Origin: CALAGB01 sp963789565
GTDB lineage: Bacteria; Chloroflexota; Chloroflexia; Thermomicrobiales; Thermomicrobiaceae
DNA: 64,000 bases
Direction: 5' to 3'
Assembly (NCBI GenBank): GCA_963789565.1
Contig: CAWBKX010000002.1
Location: 2,852,001 to 2,916,000, forward strand
The notes beneath the pieces are model-generated. The model searched no databases, had not been told where the DNA came from, and saw only the letters and a program-made list of their open reading frames with translations. Position numbers and translations under genes: made by a program. This document shows, one piece after another, positions 52,432 to 60,829 of this stretch; positions within the stretch are counted from its first letter, which is position 1, and each line of letters opens with the position of its first letter.

Positions 52432-52854
52432 CTACTCCGAAGCGAGCAGCGTCTTCATCTGATCCAGCATGCCGGTCCAGGCGTACTTCGCGCCGCCAAT
52501 CTCTTGCTTGGCCTCGCTGCGGAATCCGCTCTGCTCGAGATGAAGCTGCGTGACGCCGCCTTCACCTGCCGTCAGCGTCCAGATAACCAACGTCGATTGA
52601 CGCGTGCCGTCGACGCCAGGGGCTGTCCAGGTGTACGCGAGGCGATTGGGCTCGTCCACATCCGTCACTTCGCAATCGACCACGGCGTCCCACCCGGGAG
52701 CCTCGCTAAATTGAAAGGAGTGCCCGACGACGGGTTTGAAGTCGTTGGACTTGAACATCATCCATTGCGAGAGCGTGTTGGAATCGGTCAGCGCGTGCCA
52801 GACGCGCTCAATCGGGCTCTTCAGCTCAAAGTCCAGGGCAACAGTCTCACTCAT
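52432..52854 (-). CDS. SRPBCC / AHSA1-domain protein
   Basis: Protein of 140 residues with a START-like helix-grip fold: ALDFELKSPIERVWHALTDS, GHSFQFSEAPGWDAVVDCEV, RLAYTWTAPG and the C-terminal helix AKYAWTGMLDQMKTLL. Members bind hydrophobic ligands or Hsp90-like partners. Its ATG overlaps the stop of the ArsR regulator (ATGA), the usual ArsR-AHSA1 gene pair in which the regulator controls both. Confidence 0.88.
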   Translation of the reverse strand: MSETVALDFELKSPIERVWHALTDSNTLSQWMMFKSNDFKPVVGHSFQFSEAPGWDAVVDCEVTDVDEPNRLAYTWTAPGVDGTRQSTLVIWTLTAGEGGVTQLHLEQSGFRSEAKQEIGGAKYAWTGMLDQMKTLLASE

Positions 52855-53162
52855 GGGTTCTCCTTTTCCAACAGGTCTTTTAGAAGATCGATCCGTTCCG
52901 TCCAGAACCGCTCGTAGAACGAGACCCACTCCTGAATCTCGCGCAACGGGGCGGCGTTCAGGTGGTAGCGTGTCTCCCGCCCAGCCTTGCGATCGATCAC
53001 AAGACCAGCCTCCTTGAGAATAGACAGATGCTTAGAAACGGCCGTGCGACCTACGTCGAACCGAGCCGTCATCTCGTGGAGGGGAAGCTCATCAGCGTCG
53101 GCCAGCATCCGAATAAGCTGACGTCGAGTCGGATCGGCCACCGCACTGTAGACGTCTCGCAT
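52851..53162 (-). CDS. ArsR-family repressor paired with the AHSA1 gene
   Basis: Winged-helix regulator of 103 residues: SAVADPTRRQLIRMLADADE, HEMTARFDVGRTAVSKHLSI recognition helix and ETRYHLNAAPLREIQEWVSF. No metal-binding cysteines are visible, so it likely senses something other than arsenite or cadmium. ATG 53162 has GAGGGAGTGA upstream. Two dyads at 53225-53271 sit in its promoter and are probable self-binding sites. Confidence 0.9.
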   Translation of the reverse strand: MRDVYSAVADPTRRQLIRMLADADELPLHEMTARFDVGRTAVSKHLSILKEAGLVIDRKAGRETRYHLNAAPLREIQEWVSFYERFWTERIDLLKDLLEKENP

Positions 53163-53224
53163 GGCGGTCACTCCCTCGTCCCACGACGCGTGCGCGAGAC
53201 CGGTGCGCACCGGTCTCAGAAAAC

Positions 53225-53277
53225 GACACCGTTTGGTGTCCGAACTGATAATAGGACATCAAATGGTGTCCTGTCAA
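53225..53277 (-). promoter_or_regulatory. Promoter with operator in the spacer, for the ArsR-AHSA1 operon
   Basis: On the minus strand TTGACA (53277-53272), an 18-base spacer and TATTAT (53253-53248) form a strong promoter. The spacer is a dyad, GGACACCATTTGATGTCC, with a matching perfect dyad GACACC-N4-GGTGTC at 53225-53240 just past the -10 box. The two centres are 30 bases apart, about three helical turns. Confidence 0.8.
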
Positions 53278-53371
53278 GATGTGGGATAAGAAAAGCGGAT
53301 GGACCAAGCAGTTGGGAAATTCGACTCGTTGCGCTGGTGATCTCGCGGTTGACCAAACGTCGCGAGTACAT

Positions 53372-53411
53372 GCCAACCGGCCCCGTCCACGACAAGATGG
53401 GGCCGGTTGGC
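53372..53411. terminator. Strong hairpin between two minus-strand genes
   Basis: Perfect 13-bp stem GCCAACCGGCCCC / GGGGCCGGTTGGC with a 14-base loop, 33 bases past the stop of the AhpD-like gene. It likely ends that transcript before the ArsR promoter; no T-run follows on the minus strand. Confidence 0.6.
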
Positions 53412-53444
53412 ATTCTCTTCACCGAGCATGCGGACACTATGGCG

Positions 53445-53807
53445 CTATTCGGGCGGGGTGTGTTCCTCGGCACGCAGCAGATCGACCGTCTCAACAGCGT
53501 GGCGCAGGTGCGGGATGACGATGCTGCCACCGACGACCAGCGCTACGTTGAGTGCGTCGAACAGCTCCGCGTCGCTCCAACCCGCTTCGACGCATTGACC
53601 AAGGTGGTAGTCGACACAGTCATTGCAGCGCAGCACGGCCGAGGCGACCAGGCCCAATAGCTCCTTGGTCTTGCCATCGAGCGCCTGATCGCGGTAGGCG
53701 GCGGAGTCGAGGTTGAAAAAGCGCTTGATGCCGAGGTGATCGATCTCACCGATCCGCTCGTTCATCCGGTCTCGATAGTCGCGGAACTCGTCCAGGCGAT
53801 TCGTCAT
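53445..53807 (-). CDS. Carboxymuconolactone decarboxylase / AhpD-like protein
   Basis: All-helical protein of 120 residues with the CMD core KTKELLGLVASAVLRCNDCVDYHLGQCVEAG; the redox CxxC is RCNDCVDYH near residue 61. Members act as alkyl-hydroperoxidase partners or decarboxylases; a CxxC plus His favours the AhpD-like redox type. ATG 53807 has GGGAG six bases upstream. It follows the aldo/keto reductase gene on the same strand after 20 bases, suggesting co-transcription. Confidence 0.87.
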   Translation of the reverse strand: MTNRLDEFRDYRDRMNERIGEIDHLGIKRFFNLDSAAYRDQALDGKTKELLGLVASAVLRCNDCVDYHLGQCVEAGWSDAELFDALNVALVVGGSIVIPHLRHAVETVDLLRAEEHTPPE

Positions 53808-53827
53808 CTCGCGCTCCCAACCGTACT

Positions 53828-54778
53828 CTACAGTGCTCCCGCTTCGCTCAATCGTCGATCGATCTCGGCCAGATCATTTTCAGTCAGCGTCCAATCGGCG
53901 GCATCGGCATTGGCGTCGATCTGCTCCGGCTTGGTCGCTCCCGCGATTACCGAACAAACGACCTTGTGCCCCAACAGCCAGGCGATGGCGAGTTGGCTGA
54001 CCGAGCGGTCGTGCTCGGCGGCAAACTTCTCGACCACTTCGAGGATGGTGAAATTCCGGTCGGTCAAGCGTCGTTCCTGCCATGCCGAGCTCCCGTGACC
54101 GCGCACGCCTTCCGGAACTGGCTCGCCGCGATGGTATTTGCCGGTCAGGAATCCGCTGGCCAGCGGAGAGTAAGGGACGATGCTGAGGCCGAAGTGCTCG
54201 CACGCCGGTATGAGCTCTTTCTCGATGCCGCGCTCGATCAGGTTGTACAGATCCTGGTTCACGACCGGCGCCTGATAGCCGCGTCGCTCGCACAATCCAA
54301 TGACTTCGGCGGTCTGCCATCCGGCAAAATTCGAGAACGCGCAGTAGCGGATCTTGCCTGACGCGACCAAATCGTCCATCGCGCGCAGCGTCTCATCGAT
54401 CGACGTGCGCGGATCTGGAGCGTGCATGTAATAGACGTCGATGTAGTCGGTATCGAGCCGTTTGAGGCTCGCGTCGACGGCGGACATGATGCGGCGCCGG
54501 GAGAGCCCGATCCCCTCGGGACCGTCATTCATGCGCATGCCAGTTTTGGTTGCCAGCACGACCTGGTCGCGCTTGCCTTTCAATACTCGACCCAGAAACT
54601 GCTCCGAAACCGAGCGAGTGTACATGTCAGCCGTGTCGATGAAGTTGATGCCGCGATCGATGGCGCGATGGATGATGCGCGCGGTCTGTTCTTCATCGGC
54701 GCCGCTACCAAATTGGTTGCCGCCGACGCCGATGACCGAAACGGGCACGCCGCTGCGCCCGAGCTGTCGATACTCCAC
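53828..54778 (-). CDS. Aldo/keto reductase
   Basis: NADPH-dependent carbonyl reductase of 316 residues with a TIM barrel: GRSGVPVSVIGVGGNQFG, the catalytic Asp/Tyr in DTADMYTRSVSEQFLG, Lys in LATKTGM and His in YMHAPDP; the cofactor end is VIAGATKPEQIDANADAADW. It resembles the YajO/general stress protein 69 group. It is probably followed in the same transcript by the AhpD-like gene. Substrate unknown. Confidence 0.92.
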   Translation of the reverse strand: MEYRQLGRSGVPVSVIGVGGNQFGSGADEEQTARIIHRAIDRGINFIDTADMYTRSVSEQFLGRVLKGKRDQVVLATKTGMRMNDGPEGIGLSRRRIMSAVDASLKRLDTDYIDVYYMHAPDPRTSIDETLRAMDDLVASGKIRYCAFSNFAGWQTAEVIGLCERRGYQAPVVNQDLYNLIERGIEKELIPACEHFGLSIVPYSPLASGFLTGKYHRGEPVPEGVRGHGSSAWQERRLTDRNFTILEVVEKFAAEHDRSVSQLAIAWLLGHKVVCSVIAGATKPEQIDANADAADWTLTENDLAEIDRRLSEAGAL

Positions 54779-55003
54779 GAGATCCCTCCCTCGTTAGATT
54801 GGCGAAGGCATTTCGCGCGGCGATCGAGTTTCGAGTCGTCGCCGTCGCGATGCCTCCGGCCAATGTAGCGGATGAGTTGCGCAAACTCAAGCAATCGAAT
54901 CGCGTCGCCCATGCGGATGTGGTCGGGTTGGCGACGGAAGCTCTCGCCGGATTACGCTATAGTGAGGCACGTTGAGAAGCAGATAACGGTGGTGGAGGTC
55001 AAG

Positions 55004-56053
55004 TTGCTCTTTGGTCTGTTCGACATCATGCAGGTGCTCGAGGAGAAGACGTCTCAGAAGGCATACAAGGAGCATCTGTCGGACGCGGTGCTGGCGGATG
55101 AGCTGGGCCTCGACTATTACTTCGTCGCCGAGCGCCATTTTATGCCGGTCTACCGCAGTCCATCACCCAGCGTGTGGCTGGGTGCCGTCGCCGTGCGAAC
55201 CACACGGATCCGCATTGGCGCGATGGCGTACACGCTGCCGATGCACAATCCGATTTTGGTGGCTGAAGAGGTCTCCATGCTCGATCACCTGAGCGGTGGA
55301 CGTATGGAAGTGGGAGTGGGGCTTGGTCACCGCCTCGAAGAACTGCGCAGCATAGGCGTAGATCCGGAGTATCGTCAGCCGCTACTCCTCGAGGGTGTCG
55401 TCGTGATGCAACGTGCCTGGCGCGGCGTACCGTTCGACCATCCCGGACAGGTCTATCAGTATCAGAATCTTTATGTCGAAGCGCCCGTGCAGAAACCATC
55501 TCCACCGATCTGGTTCGCGGGCAACGACCCCGAGGCATTGGGGTGGGCATCGCGCAACGGTATTTCAGCGGCAATCGGGTTCCAACCCAACGACCGGCTA
55601 GTCGTTCCAGCCACGGCCTTCAATACGGCCGAGAAATACGAGAATGCGTTTGTCCCCGGACGCGGCCAGCACCTGGCTCTGATGCGCCACCTTTACGTGG
55701 CCGAGTCGGACGAGCGTGCCATGGACGAGATGACCAAAGACATCATGGAGATGGGCGAGCGTTTCGCGACCAGCCCTCGTGGAATCAACGCCGCGCCGCC
55801 GCGGAAGATGTCCCGTGAGGATGCGCGCAAGGCGGTCGAGCACATGATCGCGACTGACGTCATCATCGGAGGCGGGCCAGAGACCTGTGCCGCCGCTATC
55901 GCGGGCGCCGTCAAACAACTCGGGATCGACGTATTCCTGGCCAATCCGTATCTGACCGGCGTTGAACCGCGACGGGTTCGCCGCACATTGCGCTTCTTCG
56001 CCAATGAAGTGCGGGCGCGCGTCGAACAGCTCACCTCCGAGAACCAGAATTAG
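55004..56053 (+). CDS. LLM-class flavin-dependent oxidoreductase
   Basis: Luciferase-like monooxygenase of 349 residues. The N-terminus (LFGLFDIMQVLEEKTSQKAY) leads to YYFVAERHFMP, RIRIGAMAYTLPMHNPILVAEE and LSGGRMEVGVGLGH, the usual flavin-site segments of a bacterial luciferase TIM barrel. The PPIWFAGNDPEALGWASRNG region follows. TTG 55004 has GGAGG five bases upstream and gives a family-typical start; the longer frame from 54872 has a non-homologous leader. FMN or F420 may serve as cofactor. Confidence 0.85.
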   Translation: MLFGLFDIMQVLEEKTSQKAYKEHLSDAVLADELGLDYYFVAERHFMPVYRSPSPSVWLGAVAVRTTRIRIGAMAYTLPMHNPILVAEEVSMLDHLSGGRMEVGVGLGHRLEELRSIGVDPEYRQPLLLEGVVVMQRAWRGVPFDHPGQVYQYQNLYVEAPVQKPSPPIWFAGNDPEALGWASRNGISAAIGFQPNDRLVVPATAFNTAEKYENAFVPGRGQHLALMRHLYVAESDERAMDEMTKDIMEMGERFATSPRGINAAPPRKMSREDARKAVEHMIATDVIIGGGPETCAAAIAGAVKQLGIDVFLANPYLTGVEPRRVRRTLRFFANEVRARVEQLTSENQN

Positions 56054-56194
56054 GGCCTGGCTGCGCCGTCGCGGTAGGATTATGTACAAGCGTGGTCCAC
56101 GCTGAAGCCGAACGAAGCGGGGCAGATGCTCGAGTTTCGGACGACCCGATATTGGACCACGCCGGACGCTTCGATCGACGTACGGGAGGCCCAA

Positions 56195-56647
56195 ATGACG
56201 ACTGAGCATCACAGCAACGGGGACGAACCAAAACAGGAACGGCTGACTGAATCCTGGCGCGAGGTCGGCGACCAGATTCAGGGACTGGTGTCACGGATCG
56301 CGGGTGTGTTCCGTGTGGCGTGGTCGGACGAGCGCAGTTCAGAGGAACAGACGGACGAGGAGACGCGTCGCTTCGACGACGACCTGCGGTCGTCGGCGGA
56401 GCGCATGGAGCGCATCTTCAAACGTGTTGCGTCTGAGACCGAAGAGGAGCGTGCCGCTGCCATGAAGTCGACGCGTAAAGCCAGCGATCAGACGCTGAGC
56501 GAGATGCGCGTTGTCGCCGCGCGTGGCCTGCGCGCGTTGAACGAGCAGCTCGACGACCTGGCCAAGACGCTGGAACGCGAGCGCGCGGCTCGGCAACACG
56601 AGCAGAGCGAGAACGGCAACAGCGACGAGTCGCACCCGAATTCGTAA
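56195..56647 (+). CDS. Charged coiled-coil protein, unknown function
   Basis: Unrecognised 150-residue protein, strongly charged and mostly helical, with heptad-like stretches (RRFDDDLRSSAERMERIFKR, LRALNEQLDDLAKTLERERA) and a disordered polar tail. No signal peptide or membrane segment. ATG 56195 has GGGAGG six bases upstream. Similar proteins appear in Chloroflexota as uncharacterised stress or cytoskeletal-like proteins, but this is a weak guess. Confidence 0.65.
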   Translation: MTTEHHSNGDEPKQERLTESWREVGDQIQGLVSRIAGVFRVAWSDERSSEEQTDEETRRFDDDLRSSAERMERIFKRVASETEEERAAAMKSTRKASDQTLSEMRVVAARGLRALNEQLDDLAKTLERERAARQHEQSENGNSDESHPNS

Positions 56648-56734
56648 GAGCGGACCCCCGCGTCTGCCCAAATCCCGAACCGGGGCGAACATTCGCGAAT
56701 GCCGGTACCCACTGACGAGCGACGTATGAAGCAA

Positions 56735-56763
56735 GAAAGACGGGCCAAATCGGCCCGTCTTTC
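56735..56763. terminator. Bidirectional terminator between coiled-coil gene and pntB
   Basis: Perfect 12-bp stem GAAAGACGGGCC / GGCCCGTCTTTC with a five-base loop. The A-rich left and T-rich right arms give U-rich ends on both strands, so it can serve both convergent genes. Confidence 0.85.
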
Positions 56764-56802
56764 ACGTTCCCTCCCCGCGTGCAAGATGATGTCGAGGCGA
56801 GC

Positions 56803-58218
56803 TCACGACTCCTTGACGGCGGCCGTGAGCTTGGCGAGTGAATCTTTCGCGTCGCCGAAAAGCATGAGCGTGTTCGGCTCGTGGAAGAGCTCGTTCTCGA
56901 TACCGGCAAACCCCGGTCGCATGCTGCGCTTCAGCACGATAACCGTGTTGGCTTTGTCCACGTTGAGGATCGGCATGCCGTAGATCGGGCTGCTCTGATC
57001 GCTGCGCGCCGCCGGATTGACGACGTCGTTCGCACCGACCACCAGCGCCACATCGGCCTGCTGGAACTCGTCGTTGATCTGCTCCATCTCGTAGAGCTCG
57101 TCGTACGGGACGTTGGCTTCGGCCAGCAGCACGTTCATGTGCCCCGGCATGCGACCCGCGACGGGATGAATGGCGAACTTGACTGTTACGCCGCGTGCCT
57201 CGAGCTCTTCGGAGAGTTCTCGAATCTGGTGCTGAGCTTGCGCAACCGCGAGTCCGTATCCCGGAACGATGATCACCTCGTTGGCGTAGGCCATGGCAAC
57301 CGCGGCATCGTCCGGCGTTGTTTCGCGAATCGGCTTGGCTTCACCATCCCCGCTGGCACCGGATGACGTTGGTACGGAGCCGAATCCACTGAAGAGGACG
57401 TTCGCGATGGAGCGATTCATCGCCCGGCTCATGAGCAGTGTCAGCAGCGCGCCGGACGCGCCAACGAGCGCTCCAGCTACGACGAGAATCTCGTTGTGAA
57501 CGACGAAACCGGTTAGAGCCGCCGCCACGCCGGTGCAAGAGTTGAGGAGCGCGATGACGACCGGCATATCCGCGCCGCCGATCGGCAGGACGGTCGTGAT
57601 GCCGAGAATCAGCGCGGCCGCCAGCAGTCCCCAGGTCCAGGCGTTGCTCTGGTCGAAGGCCGCCAGGATGATGATGAACGCCAGCGACACGATGAAGATC
57701 GCGCCGTTGACGATCGATTGCGCTGGATAACGTATCGGCCGACCGGATAGGAGTTCCTGCAGCTTGGCGAAGGCGATCATGCTGCCGCTGAAGGAGATCG
57801 AGCCGATGAAGATGCCGAGCGCCGTTGCCAACGCTTCACCGGAATTGATGTGGGCGCCCGACCGGGTCAGTTCGGTGAAGTGGGCGATCTCGACGAGCGC
57901 CGCCGTCCCACCTCCCATCCCGTTGAAGAGCGCCACCATTTGGGGCATGGCCGTCATCTTCACCGTGCGGGCGAAATAGACGCCCACAAAGGTGCCGAGC
58001 GCCGTGCCGACGATCAGGATGGCGATATTGATTGGATGCCAGCGGAAGGAGCGGTCGAAGACTGTCGCGACGAGCGCGATGGCCATGGCAACGGCCGCGA
58101 TCTGATTACCGGAGCGGGCCGTGGCGGGTGAACTGAGTCGTTTCAAACCAAAGATGAACGTAACGGCGGAGATGAGATAAAAGATGTCGATCGTTGCGGA
58201 GCGTGCATCATGGATCAC
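56803..58218 (-). CDS. pntB: NAD(P) transhydrogenase beta subunit PntB
   Basis: Membrane subunit that couples proton flow to hydride transfer from NADH to NADP+. The 471-residue protein has about nine helices (TIDIFYLISAVTFIFGLKRL start, PQMVALFNGMGGGTAALVE, SFSGSMIAFAKLQELLSGRP) and a C-terminal NADP(H)-binding domain with VIIVPGYGLAVAQAQHQI and KFAIHPVAGRMPGHMNVLLA, SPIYGMPILNVDKA. Its ATG overlaps the stop of the small alpha subunit gene. Confidence 0.96.
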   Translation of the reverse strand: MIHDARSATIDIFYLISAVTFIFGLKRLSSPATARSGNQIAAVAMAIALVATVFDRSFRWHPINIAILIVGTALGTFVGVYFARTVKMTAMPQMVALFNGMGGGTAALVEIAHFTELTRSGAHINSGEALATALGIFIGSISFSGSMIAFAKLQELLSGRPIRYPAQSIVNGAIFIVSLAFIIILAAFDQSNAWTWGLLAAALILGITTVLPIGGADMPVVIALLNSCTGVAAALTGFVVHNEILVVAGALVGASGALLTLLMSRAMNRSIANVLFSGFGSVPTSSGASGDGEAKPIRETTPDDAAVAMAYANEVIIVPGYGLAVAQAQHQIRELSEELEARGVTVKFAIHPVAGRMPGHMNVLLAEANVPYDELYEMEQINDEFQQADVALVVGANDVVNPAARSDQSSPIYGMPILNVDKANTVIVLKRSMRPGFAGIENELFHEPNTLMLFGDAKDSLAKLTAAVKES

Positions 58219-58511
58219 TTCTTGGCCACCGGCTTCTTCTTGAACATCTCCAGCATTCGATCAGTCACCACGAATCCACCGAAGACGTTGCCGGCCCCCA
58301 TGAATAGGGCAATGAACGCGAGCACGTACAACAGCGGGCTGTTCGCCGTGCCGGCGATCAAGAGGCCGCCGAGGAACACGATGCCGTGGATCGCGTTGGT
58401 CCCCGACATCAGTGGCGTATGGAGCGTCGCCGGAACGCGTCCGATCACCTCGAACCCGAGTAGGATCGCGAGGATGAATACGTAGGCCCCAAGCAGAATG
58501 TCTTGGTTCAA
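58215..58511 (-). CDS. pntAB: NAD(P) transhydrogenase alpha subunit 2 (membrane part)
   Basis: Membrane segment of the alpha subunit, 98 residues with three helices and the conserved THTPLMSGTNAIHGIV-type loop (seen as TLHTPLMSGTNAIHGIVFLG) followed by FGGFVVTDRMLEMF. In this split form it is separate from the NAD-binding part, as in many bacteria other than E. coli. Overlaps both neighbours by ATGA. Confidence 0.95.
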   Translation of the reverse strand: MNQDILLGAYVFILAILLGFEVIGRVPATLHTPLMSGTNAIHGIVFLGGLLIAGTANSPLLYVLAFIALFMGAGNVFGGFVVTDRMLEMFKKKPVAKK

Positions 58512-59680
58512 GCCACCCCCTCCTTCATCCAGGCCAGCGTCGGCCCATGGAGTACCTCGCCGTCACGACAGACGACGACGCCGCGCGTAATTGCATCTTC
58601 CATATCGATGTTTAGCTGGCCCTTGGGAGCGAGATGCTCGAGAAGCGTCGAAATGTTCTTGGCGTACATCTGGCTTGCGTGTGTCGCCATGGTGCTCGGC
58701 AGATTGAGCAACCCCATGATGGTCACGTCGTGCCGAACGACGACCTCACCGGTGACCGTCAGCTCGCAGTTGCCGCCCATCTCGGCGGCGAGATCGACGA
58801 TGACCGAGCCGGGGCGCATTCCCTTGACCGTGTCCTCCGGCAGGAGGAGCGGAGCGGGCCGGCCCGGAATCAGCGCGGTGGTGATGACGACGTCCGATTT
58901 TGCCGCATGGTCTTTGATCAGTTCGATTTCACGTCGGATGTGCTCCTCAGCCAATTCCTTGGCGTAGCCACCGGCGTCCTGTGCCTCTTCGTGCCCGACG
59001 TCAAGCTCAACGAAGGAGGCTCCAAGGCTTTGTACCTGCTCCTTGACGACCGGTCGCGTGTCGAAGGCCTCGACCACGGCGCCGAGTCGGCGTGCGGTGG
59101 CGATAGCCTGAAGACCAGCCACACCGGCTCCGAGAATAAGAACTTTAGCGGGCGGAATCGTTCCGGCGGCGGTCATCAAGAGCGGGAAGAATTTCTGAAG
59201 CTCGTTGGCGGCGAGGAGGACGGCCTTGTATCCGGCGATCGTGCTCATCGACGAAAGGGCGTCCATCGACTGCGCGCGCGTGATGCGCGGGATAGCGTCC
59301 ATGCTCATCGCGGTAATCTGCTGCTTGGAGAGACTTACGACCAGTTCGGGGGCAACGAGTGGCGCAAGGAACGCGATCAGGATCGTTCCCGGTCGAGTCA
59401 TGGCGATCTCTTCGTCGCTCGGACGCGCCACCTTCAAGATGACCTTCGCTCGGTCGTAGACCGTCCTGGTGTCCGGCACGATTTCGGCGCCGACCTCTTC
59501 GAACGCTGGATCGAGGAAGCTCGCGCTTGCACCGGCACCACGCTCCATAATGACGTGAAAACCGGACCTCGCAAGACGACGCACGACGTCCGGTGTGAGC
59601 GCGACCCGCCGTTCGCCCGGCAACGTCTCTTTGGGAATCCCAACAGTGAGTGTGGGCTGATTCTGAGACTCAGGCTGCAA
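58508..59680 (-). CDS. pntAA: NAD(P) transhydrogenase alpha subunit 1 (NAD-binding part)
   Basis: NAD(H)-binding subunit of 390 residues, alanine-dehydrogenase-like fold: VGIPKETLPGERRVALTPDV at the start, MDAIPRITRAQSMDALSSMS, the dinucleotide loop ILGAGVAGLQAIATARRLGA near 175 and the RQD-loop equivalent. TTG 59680 has GAAGGAG eight bases upstream and directly precedes the conserved region, so the longer frame beginning at 59809 is rejected. First of the three-gene transhydrogenase operon. Confidence 0.95.
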   Translation of the reverse strand: MQPESQNQPTLTVGIPKETLPGERRVALTPDVVRRLARSGFHVIMERGAGASASFLDPAFEEVGAEIVPDTRTVYDRAKVILKVARPSDEEIAMTRPGTILIAFLAPLVAPELVVSLSKQQITAMSMDAIPRITRAQSMDALSSMSTIAGYKAVLLAANELQKFFPLLMTAAGTIPPAKVLILGAGVAGLQAIATARRLGAVVEAFDTRPVVKEQVQSLGASFVELDVGHEEAQDAGGYAKELAEEHIRREIELIKDHAAKSDVVITTALIPGRPAPLLLPEDTVKGMRPGSVIVDLAAEMGGNCELTVTGEVVVRHDVTIMGLLNLPSTMATHASQMYAKNISTLLEHLAPKGQLNIDMEDAITRGVVVCRDGEVLHGPTLAWMKEGVA

Positions 59681-59969
59681 AACGCAGGCTCCTTCATTGG
59701 ACTTCGGAGATGGCGCATCCCCGTCAATCGCGTTTGGACGCATCAGTTGGCTGCTCTGGCTGCCCGCACAACCGTCCATTAGGTTAATCTTGGTGGCCGG
59801 ACACGTCAACCATGTGTGGCACGCGAAGGACAGGTCTCAAGTCCTCGTTTTTCTGAATTCGTGGATGTTCAACGCGAAACGCTGGCGGGAATCGCCATTG
59901 AGCCGGTGCAGTGGTCGAACGTCACCGAGTCATATTTGCAGTGCTGACGACCGTTGAAAGGAGAGGTAC

Positions 59970-60758
59970 ATGATGCAAAGGGTGGTTCAGGTGGACGCGT
60001 TCACGGCAGAGGCGTATCGGGGAAATCCCGCCGCGGTCTGCGTGCTCGATGCGCCAGTCGACGCTCAATGGATGCAGCTCATTGCGCGGGAGATGAACCT
60101 CTCCGAGACCGCCTTTCTCTATCCAAAAGACGGCGGCTACCACCTGCGCTGGTTCACCCCTGCGGTAGAGGTCGATCTATGTGGCCACGCGACGCTGGCC
60201 AGCGCCCACGTTTTGTGGGAGGACGGGCACCTTGCGATGGATCAGCCCGCACGCTTCCAGACGTTGAGTGGCGAATTAACCGCCGTGAAGGTCGACGACT
60301 GGATCGAGCTCAACTTTCCGGCTGAGCCTGCCAGCGAAGCGCATGTTCCGGCGCAGCTCGAACCGGCCCTTGGCGTGGCCATGCTGTCCGTCACTCGCAA
60401 TCGCATGGACTACCTGGTTGAGGTCGAGAACGAAGATGTCGTGCGGAGTTTGAAACCCAACATGGCGTTGCTGCGACAGATCGATGCGCGTGGCGTGATT
60501 GTCACCAGCCGCTCCGATCGCAGCGAATATGATTTCGTCTCACGCTTCTTCGGACCGGCCGTCGGCATCGACGAAGATCCGGTCACCGGCTCTTCACATT
60601 GCTGCCTCGGGCCGTACTGGGGCGAACGCTTGGGCAAAGACCATCTGACCGGGTATCAGGCATCGGTTCGGGGAGGCGTGGTGCGCGTGCGTCTGGCGGG
60701 AGATCGGGTGCGCTTGGCGGGCCAGGCCGTGACTGTGATGTGCGGCGAGTTGGTTTGA
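59970..60758 (+). CDS. PhzF-family epimerase/isomerase-like protein
   Basis: Protein of 262 residues of the PhzF/DapF-like fold: VVQVDAFTAEAYRGNPAAVC at the N-terminus with the catalytic Glu in LSETAFL, WFTPAVEVDLCGHATLASAH, and DEDPVTGSSHCCLGPYW in the second half. Most relatives outside phenazine clusters have unknown substrates. ATG 59970 with GGAGAGGT upstream. Divergent from the transhydrogenase operon by 290 bases. Confidence 0.9.
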   Translation: MMQRVVQVDAFTAEAYRGNPAAVCVLDAPVDAQWMQLIAREMNLSETAFLYPKDGGYHLRWFTPAVEVDLCGHATLASAHVLWEDGHLAMDQPARFQTLSGELTAVKVDDWIELNFPAEPASEAHVPAQLEPALGVAMLSVTRNRMDYLVEVENEDVVRSLKPNMALLRQIDARGVIVTSRSDRSEYDFVSRFFGPAVGIDEDPVTGSSHCCLGPYWGERLGKDHLTGYQASVRGGVVRVRLAGDRVRLAGQAVTVMCGELV

Positions 60759-60773
60759 GTGTGAGAACGTGAG

Positions 60774-60802
60774 CCGCCCACGACCATCACTTTCGTGGGC
60801 GG
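60774..60802. terminator. Terminator hairpin between convergent genes
   Basis: Perfect 10-bp stem CCGCCCACGA / TCGTGGGCGG around a nine-base loop, between the phzF-like and glycosyltransferase stops. Confidence 0.7.
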
Positions 60803-60829
60803 TGTGCCAATTGGGTTGCCGGATGACGC

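Noticed and set aside
58634..59782. Long plus-strand open frame (382 codons) opposite the transhydrogenase alpha gene
   Set aside because: Shadow of pntAA, which has clear motifs and ribosome site on the other strand; the frame is rich in Arg/Asp/Gly without domain signals.
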